Part shown: piece by piece, positions 35,408-45,900 of the stretch
Position numbering within the stretch: position 1 is the first letter of the stretch
Layout of the letters: each line of letters starts with the position of its first letter
NCBI RefSeq assembly: GCF_026015985.1
Contig: NZ_CP110389.1
Span: 124,001-188,000, forward strand
DNA: 64,000 nt
Source of the DNA: Rhodopseudomonas sp. P2A-2r
GTDB lineage: Bacteria > Pseudomonadota > Alphaproteobacteria > Rhizobiales > Xanthobacteraceae
Direction: 5' to 3'
The notes under the pieces: model-generated
The model's input: the letters and a program-made list of their open reading frames with translations, nothing else
Databases searched by the model: none
What the model was told of the DNA's origin: nothing
Program-made: the position numbers and the translations under genes

Positions 35408-35444
35408 GATTGCAGTGCTTTCATTATGTGATAGCATTGCAATC
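35408..35444. promoter_or_regulatory. 37-bp palindrome with FitA-like half-sites, probable operator of coaBC
   Basis: The left arm GATTGCAGTGCTTTCA (35408-35423) and right arm TGATAGCATTGCAATC (35429-35444) are reverse complements at 14 of 16 positions, centred on 35426. The inner half-sites TGCTTTCA and TGATAGCA are nearly identical to the TGCTATCA / TGATAGCA half-sites I recall for the gonococcal FitAB operator. The site lies in the 66-bp gap between ubiB and coaBC, 20 bp before the coaBC start, and coaBC encodes a FitA-like domain. Confidence 0.7.
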
Positions 35445-35464
35445 AAACGACGGTGGATGCGACC

Positions 35465-36891
35465 ATGGCCAGCCTGACAATCCGGAAACTCGACGACGCC
35501 ATCCGCGACGAATTGCGGCTCCGCGCCGCCCGCAACGGCCGGTCGGTGGAGGACGAGGTGCGGGTGATCCTGCGCGACGCGTCGCAAAATCGCCCCGGGT
35601 TTGCCGCAACGCCGTCGCAAGAAATTTCGACCCCGAACGACGCCCCGCCGCAGCCCCGGAACGTGACCGGCCAGCCCCGCGTCACCCTGATCATCGGCGG
35701 CGGCATCGCCGCCTACAAGGCGCTCGACCTGATCCGGCGGCTGAAGGAGCGGCACATCCATGTCCGGGTGGTGCTGACCCGCGCCGCAACCCAATTCGTC
35801 ACCCCGCTCGCGGCCTCCGCCCTGTCCAACGAGCGCTGCTACACCGACCTGTTCGATCCGCAGAGTGAATTCGACGCCGGCCACATCCGCCTCGCGCGCG
35901 AATGCGATCTCGTGATCGTCGCGCCGGCGACCGCCGACCTGATGGCCAAGATGGCCAATGGCCATGCCGACGACCTCGCCACCGCGACGCTGCTCGCGTC
36001 CAATCGCCCGATCCTGCTGGCGCCGGCGATGAATCCGCTGATGTGGAACAACGCCGCCACCCGCCGCAACGTCGCGCAGTTGCAGCGCGACGGCATCGCG
36101 ATGATCGGCCCCAATGCCGGCGAGATGGCCGAAGCCAACGAAGCCGGCACTGGCCGCATGGCCGAGCCGACGGAGATCGCCAACGCCGCCGATGCGATGC
36201 TGCGACCGCCGCAGGCGCAGCCACTCAAGGGCCGGGGCGTGCTGATCACCGCAGGCCCCACCCACGAGCCGATCGATCCGGTGCGCTACATCGCCAATCG
36301 CTCCTCCGGCAAGCAGGGCTATGCCATCGCAGCTGCGGCGGCCGCGGCCGGCGCCGAGGTGGTGCTCGTGTCGGGTCCAGTGGAATTGAAGGATCCCGCT
36401 GGTGTGACGGTGACGCGGGTCGAATCCGCGCGCGACATGCTCGCCGCTGTCGAAGCCGCTCTGCCCGTCGATATCGCGATCTTCGCCGCCGCCGTCGCCG
36501 ATTGGCGCGTGGTCAGCGAGGGCGCGCAAAAGCTGAAGAAGGATGGCAAGGCGCTGCCGCCGCTGCAGCTCACGGAGAATCCCGATATCCTCGCGACGGT
36601 TTCGAAGCTGCACGACAACCGGCCGCCGCTGGTGATCGGCTTTGCCGCAGAAACCGAACACCTCATCGACAATGCGAAAGCCAAGATCGCGCGCAAGGGC
36701 TGCGACTGGATCGTCGCCAACGATGTCTCGCCTGCGACCGGTATCATGGGCGGCGACCGCAACACCGTGCATCTGTTGACGCGCAACGACGACGGCGACA
36801 TCGGCGTTGATTCCTGGCCGGCGATGAGCAAAGAGCAGGTCGCGACAGCCTTGGTCGCGCGCATCGCCGAAACCGTCACGAAAGAAAAGTC

Positions 36892-36895
<4 letters not shown>
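35465..36895 (+). CDS. coaBC: CoaBC (phosphopantothenoylcysteine decarboxylase / phosphopantothenate-cysteine ligase) with N-terminal FitA-like RHH domain
   Basis: CoaB joins cysteine to 4'-phosphopantothenate and CoaC decarboxylates the product, two steps of coenzyme A synthesis. From ATG 35465 the protein has 476 aa. Residues 1-40 ([40 protein letters not shown]) form a ribbon-helix-helix domain like antitoxin FitA. A linker (about 41-70) leads to the flavoprotein CoaC domain: [19 protein letters not shown], His in [19 protein letters not shown] and [10 protein letters not shown]. CoaB follows with [20 protein letters not shown] and SGKQGYAIA. The CoaC lid reads [17 protein letters not shown] without the usual cysteine. 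GTG 35453 is an alternative start. Stop overlaps dut. Confidence 0.95.
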
Positions 36896-37350
<455 letters not shown>

Positions 37351-37526
37351 CGCGCTTTTCGCCACACGTCGCGAAAATTAAATTCAAACGACTCGCATTT
37401 TTCCGCCGGCCGCTTTGCGTTCACGGTCTGGACTCTTACCCGCTGACTCCCGAAGAGGATAAAGTCAATCGATTCGCGATCGGTGGGGGATGCCGGTCGA
37501 GGACTCGTGTGGTTTTGGGGCGAATA

Positions 37527-40049
37527 ATGTCAGGCGTGATCGCGGCGATGCGTCGGACTTTGCTTTCGTGCACTTCACTGGTGCGCGACGGCGTTGTTGG
37601 CCTTGGCGCGTCCGTGGTCTGGGCGACCTCAGGAGCCCGCGCTGCCGCCGATCCCCTAACCGACGGCAATCTCGCTACCTTTTTCGAACTCGATCGCCAG
37701 GAGATCGCCGCGCTCACCATGGCGCTGGCGGTGCTCGGCTTTTCCGTCGTTGCCACGATCCTGCTGATGCGCACGCGAATCCGCGCTGCAAAGACCGAGG
37801 TGCGGCTACGCAGCGACCTGCACGGGCTGCAGGTCGAGGCCGACCGTTTTCGCGCACTGCTGTTTGCGGAACCGCAGGTGCTGATCTCATGGGCGGCGGG
37901 CGACACCCGCCCCGAAATCTCCGGCGACACGTCCCTGGTGATGTCGCAAGATCCGCAGGCTCATCAGCCACAGCGCATCCTGGCCTTTGGAACCTGGCTG
38001 TCGCCCGAGCCCGCGCTGCTGATGGACCATGCGGTCGACGCGCTGCTCGATGCCGGCGAAGGATTTCTGCTCAACCTCACCACTTCGACAGGTCGCGCCA
38101 TCGAGGCCATGGGCCGCGCCATCGGTGGCCAGGCCATCGTTCGGATCCGAGAACTCAGCGGCCTGCGCCGCGAACTTGCCGAGATGACGCTGCGCTACAA
38201 GCAGCTGTCGGAAGAGACCGAAACCCTGCGCGGCTTCGCCGCCGCAGCGCCGTGGCCGATCTGGGCGAGGGACGCCAAGGGCGCATTGAGCTTCGCCAAC
38301 GCCGCTTACGCGCGCGCCACCGAAGCCAGCAATCCCGCCGACGCCATCACCCGCAACCTGGAACTGCTCGACAGCGAAGACCGCGGCAACATGGCCCAGG
38401 CGCTGAACGACAACCAGCCGTTCGAAGCGCGTGTGCCGATCGTCATGGGCGGCGAGCGCCGGATCTATGACGTGCACGCGCTCAATGTCTCCGGCGGCAG
38501 CGCCGGCATGGCGATCGACGCCTCCGAAGCCTCGGCGCTGTCAGCCGCGCTGGTGCGGATGGCGGAGGCGCACCGCCGGACCCTCGATCAATTGTCATCC
38601 GGCGTCGCGGTGTTCGACGGACAGCGACGGCTGGCGTTCTACAATGACTCCTATCGCCGGCTGTGGGATCTCGACCGCGCCTTCCTCGACAACAATCCTG
38701 ACGATTCCAGCGTGCTCGACCGTCTCCGTGCCGCGCGAAAGTTGCCGGAGCAGCCGGATTTCCGCGCCTGGAAGACCAAGCTGCATGAAGCCTACCGTGC
38801 CATCGAGCCCGCCAAGGATGTCTGGTATCTGCCGGATGGCCGCGCGCTCAGCATCGTCACCACGCCCAATCCCGAAGGCGGCGTCACCTATCTGTTCGAC
38901 GACGTCACCGAAAGCCTCGAACTGGCGCGGCGCTTCGACGGGTTGATCCGGGTGCAACGCGAGACCCTGGACAACCTTGCCGAAGCGGTCGCGGTGTTCG
39001 GCAGCAACGGCCGCGCGCAGCTGTTCAATCCCGCTTTCGCGAAAATGTGGAAGCTGTCCGACGAGGCGCTGCAGCAGCATCCGCATATCGAGACCGTGGA
39101 AGGCTGGTGCCGGCCGCTGTTCGACGACACCTCGGCCTGGCAGACCCTGCGCGGCGCCATTACCGGCATCGAAAATCGCGTCGCGGTGCCGCTGAAGCTG
39201 GAGCGCAAGGACGGCAGCGTGCTGGGCTGCATGACCATGCCGCTGCCCGACGGCGCCACCATGCTGACGTTCCAGGATATTTCGGACGCCGAGAACGTCG
39301 AGCGCGCGTTGCGCGAGCGCAACGAGGCGCTGGAAGCCGCCGACCAGATGAAGGTCGACTTCGTCCACCACGTCTCCTACGAGCTGCGCTCGCCCCTCAC
39401 CACCATCATCGGCTTCGCGCATTTCCTCAGCGACCCCTCGACCGGCCCGCTGACCGACAAGCAGGCCGAATATCTCAGCTACATCACCACCTCGACCAAT
39501 GCGCTGTTGGCGATCATCAATAACATCCTCGATCTCGCCACCATCGACGCCGGCGCCATGACGCTGAATCTCGGCCCGATCGACATCCGCAAGACCATCG
39601 ACGCTGCGGCCGAGGGTATCCAGGACCGGCTGGCGCGCGACCGCATCACGCTGCAGGTCGACGTCGATCCCGGCATCGGAAATTTCACCGGCGACGAACG
39701 CCGGGTGGTGCAGGTGCTGTACAATCTGCTCGCCAACGCCGTCGGCTTCTCACCGCAGGATGCAGCGATCTCCCTGAGCGTCCGCCGTTCGGACCACAAT
39801 GTGGTGTTCGCCGTGACCGATGCCGGGCCGGGCATTGCGCCTGACGTGAAGGACAAGGTATTCGACTGGTTCGAGAGCCATTCGAACGGCTCACGCCATC
39901 GCGGCGCCGGACTCGGCCTGTCGCTGGTGCGCTCCTTCGTCGAGCTGCATGGCGGCAAGGTGCGGGTCGACTCCGTCGTCGGCAAGGGTACCACCGTCAC
40001 CTGCGACTTCCCGCTCGACCAGACCGCGCATCGCAACGCCGCCGAATGA
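37527..40049 (+). CDS. divL: DivL-type PAS sensor pseudokinase (tyrosine in the phosphorylation box)
   Basis: ATG 37527 (GGGG upstream) gives 840 aa; GTG 37509 is an alternative. A membrane helix lies near residues 54-77 (AALTMALAVLGFSVVATILL), then several PAS domains from about 235 to 590 (APWPIWARDAKGALSFANAA, LSSGVAVFDGQRRLAFYNDS, NLAEAVAVFGSNGRAQLFNP). The dimerisation helix reads FVHHVSYELRSPLTTIIGFA: the phosphoacceptor His is Tyr618, the hallmark of DivL. The ATPase domain has N (LYNLLANAVGFSP), G1 (TDAGPGIAP) and G2 (GAGLGLSL) boxes. In Caulobacter DivL links DivK to CckA and CtrA in cell-cycle control. Its stop overlaps the next start, tsaE, as in other alphaproteobacteria. Confidence 0.85.
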   Translation: MSGVIAAMRRTLLSCTSLVRDGVVGLGASVVWATSGARAAADPLTDGNLATFFELDRQEIAALTMALAVLGFSVVATILLMRTRIRAAKTEVRLRSDLHGLQVEADRFRALLFAEPQVLISWAAGDTRPEISGDTSLVMSQDPQAHQPQRILAFGTWLSPEPALLMDHAVDALLDAGEGFLLNLTTSTGRAIEAMGRAIGGQAIVRIRELSGLRRELAEMTLRYKQLSEETETLRGFAAAAPWPIWARDAKGALSFANAAYARATEASNPADAITRNLELLDSEDRGNMAQALNDNQPFEARVPIVMGGERRIYDVHALNVSGGSAGMAIDASEASALSAALVRMAEAHRRTLDQLSSGVAVFDGQRRLAFYNDSYRRLWDLDRAFLDNNPDDSSVLDRLRAARKLPEQPDFRAWKTKLHEAYRAIEPAKDVWYLPDGRALSIVTTPNPEGGVTYLFDDVTESLELARRFDGLIRVQRETLDNLAEAVAVFGSNGRAQLFNPAFAKMWKLSDEALQQHPHIETVEGWCRPLFDDTSAWQTLRGAITGIENRVAVPLKLERKDGSVLGCMTMPLPDGATMLTFQDISDAENVERALRERNEALEAADQMKVDFVHHVSYELRSPLTTIIGFAHFLSDPSTGPLTDKQAEYLSYITTSTNALLAIINNILDLATIDAGAMTLNLGPIDIRKTIDAAAEGIQDRLARDRITLQVDVDPGIGNFTGDERRVVQVLYNLLANAVGFSPQDAAISLSVRRSDHNVVFAVTDAGPGIAPDVKDKVFDWFESHSNGSRHRGAGLGLSLVRSFVELHGGKVRVDSVVGKGTTVTCDFPLDQTAHRNAAE

Positions 40050-41568
40050 GCGCACCCGCGACATTTTCGCTGGCGCTGGTCAACGAAGCCGCCACCGCCG
40101 ACCTGATGGCCGATCTCGCGCTACTGATCGGTCCCGGCGATGTCATCACCCTGTCCGGTGATCTCGGCGCGGGCAAGACCGCGGCGGCGCGGGCGATGAT
40201 CCGCTACCTCGCCGGCGACGATGAGCTGGAAGTGCCGAGCCCGACCTTCACACTGGTCCAGGGTTACGAGCTGCCGTCGTTCCCGCTGGTTCACGCCGAC
40301 CTCTACCGCGTCAACGATCCCATCGAACTCGAGGAGATCGGCCTGTCGCCGCTGCCGGACGGCGCGGTGGCGCTGATCGAATGGCCGGAGCGCGCGCCCG
40401 GAGCGCTGCCCGAGGACCGCATCGACATCGCGCTCAGCCATCGTCCGGCGCTGGGCTCGTCGGCGCGCGCCGCCGAGATCACCGGCTATGGCAAGGCCAC
40501 CGCCGTGGTCGCGCGCCTGCAGGCGCTGCGCGGCTTTCTCGATGGCGCGCGCTACCTCGACGCGAAACGCCAGCGCATGGCCGGCGACGCCTCGACCCGC
40601 TCCTATGCGCGGCTGACCCGCGACGACGGCGTGGTGATCCTGATGAACGCGCCGCGCAAGCCGGACGGCGCGGCCGCCTATGGCGGCAAGTCCTACAGCG
40701 CCGCGGTGCATCTGGCGCAGGAAGTGACGCCGTTCGTGGCCATCGCCAACGGCCTGCGCAAATTCGGCTTCTCTGCACCGGCGATCCATCACGCCGACCT
40801 CGACGCAGGATTCCTGATCACCGAGGATTTCGGCACCGCGAGCTTTATCGAAGGCGATCCCCCGGCGCCGATCGCCGAGCGCTACCAGGCGGCGACCGAC
40901 ATGTTGGCCGAGCTGCATGGCCAGACATTGCCGGAGACCCTGCAGGTGGCGCCGGGGATCAGCTATGCCATTCCGGTGTTCGACACCGAGGCGCTGCTGG
41001 TCGAAGTCGGGCTGATGCCGGAATGGTACCTGCCGGATCGCGACGCCGCGCCCCCGCGGAGATCCACGCGGAATTCATCGCCATGTGGCGCGAGCTGCTG
41101 GCCATCCCGGCGGCGGCGCCGAAGACCTGGGTGCTGCGCGATTTCCACTCACCCAATCTGATCTGGCTCGCCGACCGCGTGGAAACCCGGCGGGTCGGCG
41201 TCATCGACTTCCAGGATACCGTCCTCGGTCCTGCTGCCTATGACCTGGTGTCGCTGCTGCAGGACGCCCGGATCGACATCCCCGAATCCCTCGAACTGAC
41301 CCTGCTGACGCGCTATGTCAAAACCCGCCGCGCCGCCGATCCGGATTTTGACCCCGCCGGTTTCGTCGAGCTTTACGCGGTCATGTCGGCCCAGCGGAAT
41401 ACCCGCCTGCTCGGCACCTTCGCGCGGCTCAACCGGCGCGACGGCAAGCCGCAATACCTGCGGCACCAGCCACGGCTCTGGACCTATCTGAATCGCTCGC
41501 TGGCGCACCCGACTCTGGCCGCATTTCGGGCCTGGTATGCGGCAAATGTACCACCGCCGCTGAATTGA
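40046..41568 (+). pseudogene. tsaE: TsaE / AmgK-like sugar kinase fusion, broken by a one-base frameshift
   Basis: Residues 1-150 are TsaE, the ATPase of the tRNA t6A complex, with Walker A GDLGAGKTAAARAM and FPLVHADLYRV. From about residue 165 an aminoglycoside-phosphotransferase-like domain follows (MAGDASTRSYARL, AGFLITEDFGTASFIEGDPP). This reading derails at about 41051; the frame one base back continues EIHAEFIAMWRELLA, LRDFHSPNLIWLADR (catalytic loop) and GVIDFQDTVLGPAAYDL to 41568. Adding one C to the CCCCC run at 41051-41055 restores about 508 codons. The kinase half resembles AmgK, which phosphorylates MurNAc/GlcNAc at C1 in peptidoglycan recycling; murU lies nearby. ATG overlaps the divL stop. 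Confidence 0.82.
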
Positions 41569-41668
41569 CCCGTGCTTTTACAGGTTATTAGCCCCGGCGC
41601 GCCTATTTTGGGTGCGTATTCCGTCGAGATCGGCGGGATTGGGCGGTTCCGGTGGAAGAGGTGAGCAC

Positions 41669-41989
41669 ATGGCAACGACAGAACGGCGCAAGGGTGAGCG
41701 CGTCGTATTCGAGCGTGGCTTCCCGGCGCATATGATGGGCATCGACGGCACCTGGCGTCGCGCCTGCACCATGGAAGACATTTCTGAGGTTGGCGCCAAG
41801 CTGACCGTCGAGGGCTCGGTCGAGGGGCTGCATCTCAAGGAGTTCTTCCTGCTGCTGTCATCGACCGGTCTGGCCTATCGCCGCTGCGAACTGGCCTGGG
41901 TCAACGGCGACCAGATCGGCGTCAATTTCCTCAAGCAAGGCGACAAGAAGAAAAAGTCCAAGCGGTCGGAGAGCGAAGAGACCGCCTGA
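41669..41989 (+). CDS. PilZ-domain protein
   Basis: ATG at 41669 follows a GGAAGAGGTGAG ribosome site and gives 106 aa. It is a stand-alone PilZ domain with the c-di-GMP motifs RKGER (residues 7-11, RxxxR) and DISEVG (near residue 38, D/NxSxxG), and a lysine-rich C-terminus (KQGDKKKKSKRSESEE). It presumably binds cyclic di-GMP and relays it to a partner. It sits between tsaE/amgK and murU on the same strand, 100 and 141 bp away, so co-transcription is possible but not tight. Confidence 0.9.
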   Translation: MATTERRKGERVVFERGFPAHMMGIDGTWRRACTMEDISEVGAKLTVEGSVEGLHLKEFFLLLSSTGLAYRRCELAWVNGDQIGVNFLKQGDKKKKSKRSESEETA

Positions 41990-42130
41990 ACCGTGGACGC
42001 CCGGGAGGATGTCGCATCGGCGTCATGCCCTCCGCCTATGGCTTGATCGATTCAAGCACCCCCGGCCGGCTCATGCTATGATCCGGTCAGAATTTGAGAC
42101 CGCCAGCGATTTGTCGAGACCGATTCGATC

Positions 42131-42853
42131 ATGTCCGTGAAACCCCGCAAAGCCATGGTCCTCGCCGCCGGTTTCGGCCTGCGGATGCGCCCGCTTACCG
42201 ATCACATGCCGAAGCCGCTGGTCCAGGTCGCCGGCAGCGCCCTGCTGGACCACGTGCTCGACAAGCTGGCCGAGGTTGGCGTCGAGGAAGCTGTAGTCAA
42301 CGTGCACTACCTGCCCGACCAGATCATCGATCACGTCGCCACCCGCACGAATCCCCGGGTCGTCATCTCCGACGAGCGCGACATGGTGCTCGGCACCGGC
42401 GGCGGCGTGGTGAAGGCGCTGCCCTTGCTGGGCAACGAACCGTTCTACCATCTCAACGCCGATACCATGTGGATCGACGGCGTGCGGCCCAATCTGGCGC
42501 GGCTCGCCGAAGCCTTCGACCCGGCGAAAATGGATATCCTGCTCTTGATGGCGCCGACCGCCAGCAGCATCGGCTATTCCGGATCCGGCGACTACGCCAT
42601 GCTGCCGGACGGCACGCTGCGCCGCCGCAGGGAAAACCAGGTGGTGCCGTTCGTCTATGCCGGCGTTGCGATCATGTCGCCGGCGCTTTTCGCCGGTGCG
42701 CCGGCCGGCGAATTCCCGCTGACGCAACTGTTCGATCGCGCCAATGAGCAGGAACGCCTTTACGGGCTGCGGCTCGACGGCGTCTGGATGCATGTCGGCA
42801 CGCCCGATGCCGTGCATGCCGCCGAAGAGGCGTTTCTCGCCAGCGTGGCCTGA
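42131..42853 (+). CDS. murU: MurU-like nucleotidyltransferase (N-acetylmuramate-1-phosphate uridylyltransferase type)
   Basis: A 240-aa sugar-1-phosphate nucleotidyltransferase. The signature loop AMVLAAGFGLRMRPLTDHMP with KPLVQVAG is at residues 8-33, DERDMVLGTGGGV near 80 and the metal-binding NAD(T) in YHLNADTMWIDG near 109. It is short, lacking the acyltransferase half of GlmU, as is MurU. In Pseudomonas MurU works with AmgK to recycle MurNAc to UDP-MurNAc, bypassing de novo synthesis and fosfomycin inhibition. The AmgK-like kinase two genes upstream supports this assignment. Confidence 0.82.
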   Translation: MSVKPRKAMVLAAGFGLRMRPLTDHMPKPLVQVAGSALLDHVLDKLAEVGVEEAVVNVHYLPDQIIDHVATRTNPRVVISDERDMVLGTGGGVVKALPLLGNEPFYHLNADTMWIDGVRPNLARLAEAFDPAKMDILLLMAPTASSIGYSGSGDYAMLPDGTLRRRRENQVVPFVYAGVAIMSPALFAGAPAGEFPLTQLFDRANEQERLYGLRLDGVWMHVGTPDAVHAAEEAFLASVA

Positions 42854-42929
42854 GACCTCGCCTCCTCCCTGACTCCCGCCACCTTGCTGCCCATGCCATG
42901 ATGCATCCTGTTCGCGAATCAGGATGCCC

Positions 42930-45900
42930 ATGCGCGTATTCAGTGTTCCATCGTCGGCGCCGTTTCTGCGCACGGTCATCACGGCGCTGGTCGATGGCGA
43001 TCTGGTCGAGGGGTTTTCCGCGCGTAGCCATCCCGAGCGACTGGCAGAGGCGACGCTCTATCTGCCGACCCGCCGCGCCGGGCGCATGGCCCATGAAATC
43101 TTCCTCGACGTGCTCGGCACCGACGCCGTCCTGCTGCCGCGCATCGTTCCGCTCGGCGACGTCGACGAGGACGAACTGGACTTCGCGCAGGCGATCTCGC
43201 CGGATGCGCTGGACCCGCTCGACATGCCGCCCGCGCTGGACGGGTTGCAGCGCCGGCTGCTGCTGGCGCAGCTGATTGCCGCCTGGGCCAAACAGCTCGC
43301 GCCCGGCGATCCCACGCAGGCGCCGCTGGTGGTCGGCGGCCCTGCTTCGACGCTGGCTTTGGCTGACGATCTGGCGCGACTGATGGACGACATGGCGACG
43401 CGCAAGGTCGACTGGAGCGCGCTGGACGGGCTGGTGCCGGACGCGCTCGACAAATACTGGCAGCTGACGCTGCAGTTCCTGAATATTGCGAAAGAGGTCT
43501 GGCCGCCCATACTCGCTGCGCAGGGCGCGATCGAACCGGCGAGCCGGCGAGATCTCCTGATCGACGCAGAAGCAAAGCGACTGCTGGCCCATCAGGGCGG
43601 CCCGGTGATTGCCGCAGGCTCCACCGGTTCGATGCCGACCACGGCGAAATTCCTAAAAGCCGTCGCTGAACTTCCACATGGCGCGGTGGTGCTGCCGGGC
43701 CTCGATACGGATCTCGACGACGACGCCTGGAAACTGATCGGCGGCATCAAGGATGCATTCGGTCACACCACATCGTCGGCCTCCAACCATCCGCAATTCG
43801 CCTTGCACGGATTGCTGGAACGCCTCGGCATTACCAGGCGCGACGTCGCACAACTCGGCAAAGCGGCGCTACGCGGCCGCGAGTTGCTGGCCTCCGAGGC
43901 GATGCGGCCGTCCAACGCCACCGCGCAGTGGCACCGCCGGCTCGCCGAGCCCCTGGCAATGCAGAAGATTGCCGACGGCATGCAGAACCTCGCGGTGATC
44001 GCCGCTGCCAATCCGGAAATGGAAGCGCTGGCCATCGCGGTCGCCATGCGCGAGGCGCACGAACTCGGCAAGTCGGCGGCGCTGGTGACGCCCGACCGCG
44101 CGCTGGCGCGGCGGGTGATGGCGGCGCTCGGCCGCTGGAACCTGAGCTTCGACGATTCCGGCGGCGACGCGCTGACCGACACCTCGACCGGCATTTTCGC
44201 GCGGCTCGCTGCCGAGGCCGCCGCCGAACAATTGGAGCCGGCGACCTTGCTGGCCCTGCTGAAACATCCGCTGCTGCGCCTCGGCAAGGCCGCGAGCGCA
44301 TGGAAGGCGGCGATCGAGACGCTGGAGCTGGCGCTGCTGCGCGGCACACGGCCGGCTGCGGGCTGCAACGGGCTGGCGCAGGACTTTGCAAAATTTCGCG
44401 ACGAACTCGGCAAGCTGAAACGCCGCGAGATCTCGATGCTGCATGCTTCGGAGCCGCGCGCCCGGCTCGATGATGCCGCACTCGACCAGGCCGCGGCCCT
44501 GATCGCGACGCTTCGCGACGCGCTGGCGCCGCTGGAGAGCATTCACCCGTCGAAGCCGGTGGATTTTTCCGATGTCGCCCGATGCCATCGGACCGTGCTC
44601 ATGGCGCTGTCGCGCGATGACCAAGAAACGAGTGTCGCTTTCGAGGGACGCGAAGGAACGGCGCTGACTGCGGCGTTCGACGATCTTCTCGTCTTTGAGA
44701 TCGTGGAAACAGAGTCGGGCGAAGAGAAGAGACTGCGGCTCAGCGGCCTGACGGTGCAGCTTCGCGACTATCCCGAGGTCTTCCAGACGGCGTTCGCCGA
44801 CCGGGTGGTGCGACGCCCGGAGGTGGCCGATGCCAGCCTGCGCATCTACGGCCCGCTGGAAGCGCGGCTGACGCAGAATGATCGCGTCATCCTCGGCGGC
44901 CTCGTCGAAGGCATCTGGCCGCCGTCGCCGCGGATCGATCCGTGGCTTAGCCGCCCGATGCGGCACCAGCTCGGCCTCGATCTGCCGGAGCGCCGCATCG
45001 GCCTGAGCGCGCACGACTTCGCGCAGCTGCTCGGCGCCGACGACGTGATCCTCAGCCACGCGGCCAAGGTCGGCGGCGCGCCGGCGGTGGCATCGCGCTT
45101 TCTGCATCGGCTCGAAGCCGTTGCCGGCGCCGAGCGCTGGAAAGCGGCCGTCGCGGCGGGCGACAAATATGTTCAATACGCCGACGAACTGGACCGCCCG
45201 CTCGATGTGACGCCGACCGCACAGCCGATGCCGAAGCCGCCGCGCGAAGCGCGCCCGCTGCGGCTGTCGGTCACCGCCATCGAGGACTGGCTGCGCGATC
45301 CCTACACCATCTACGCCAAGTTCATCCTCAAGCTGGCGCCGCTCGATCCCGTCGACATGCCGCTGTCGGCCGCCGACAGGGGTTCGGCGATCCACGATTC
45401 GCTCGGCGATTTCACGCAAGCCTACAGCAAGGCGCTGCCGGACGATCCGGCCGCTGTGCTGCGCAAAATCGGCGAAGGCCACTTCGCGCCGCTGATGACG
45501 CGACCGGAATCGCGGGCGCTGTGGTGGCCGCGCTTCCTGCGCATCGCCGACTGGTTTGCCCGTTGGGAGACCGACCGGCGCATCAATGTCGCCGGCATCG
45601 ACGCCGAAGTGCGCGGCGAGATTGCGATCCCGCTCGCAGGCGACCGCGTCTTTTATCTGTCGGCTCGTGCCGACCGCATCGAGCATCGCAACGACCGCAC
45701 CTTCGCGATCCTCGATTACAAGACCGGCCAGCCGCCCACCGGCAAGCAGGTTCGCATGGGCCTGTCGCCACAGCTGACGCTGGAAGCCGCGATCCTGCGT
45801 GAAGGCGGCTTCAAGGGCATTGCTGCCGGTGCCTCGGTCAGCGAACTCGTCTATGTCCGGCTCAGCGGCAACAATCCGCCCGGCGAGGAGCGCGTGCTCG

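Noticed and set aside
35453..35590. A separate FitA antitoxin gene upstream of coaBC
   Set aside because: No stop codon separates it from CoaBC and no second ribosome site or start precedes the flavoprotein domain, so it is a fused domain and not a separate gene.
34370..36772. 800-codon minus-strand open frame
   Set aside because: It spans ubiB and coaBC, both with clear conserved motifs on the plus strand; its translation is low-complexity His/Gly/Arg-rich. Shadow frame.
37356..37377. Hairpin TTTTCGC / GCGAAAA after dut as a terminator
   Set aside because: Only a 7-bp AT-ended stem with a 9-nt loop and no T-run after it; too weak to call.
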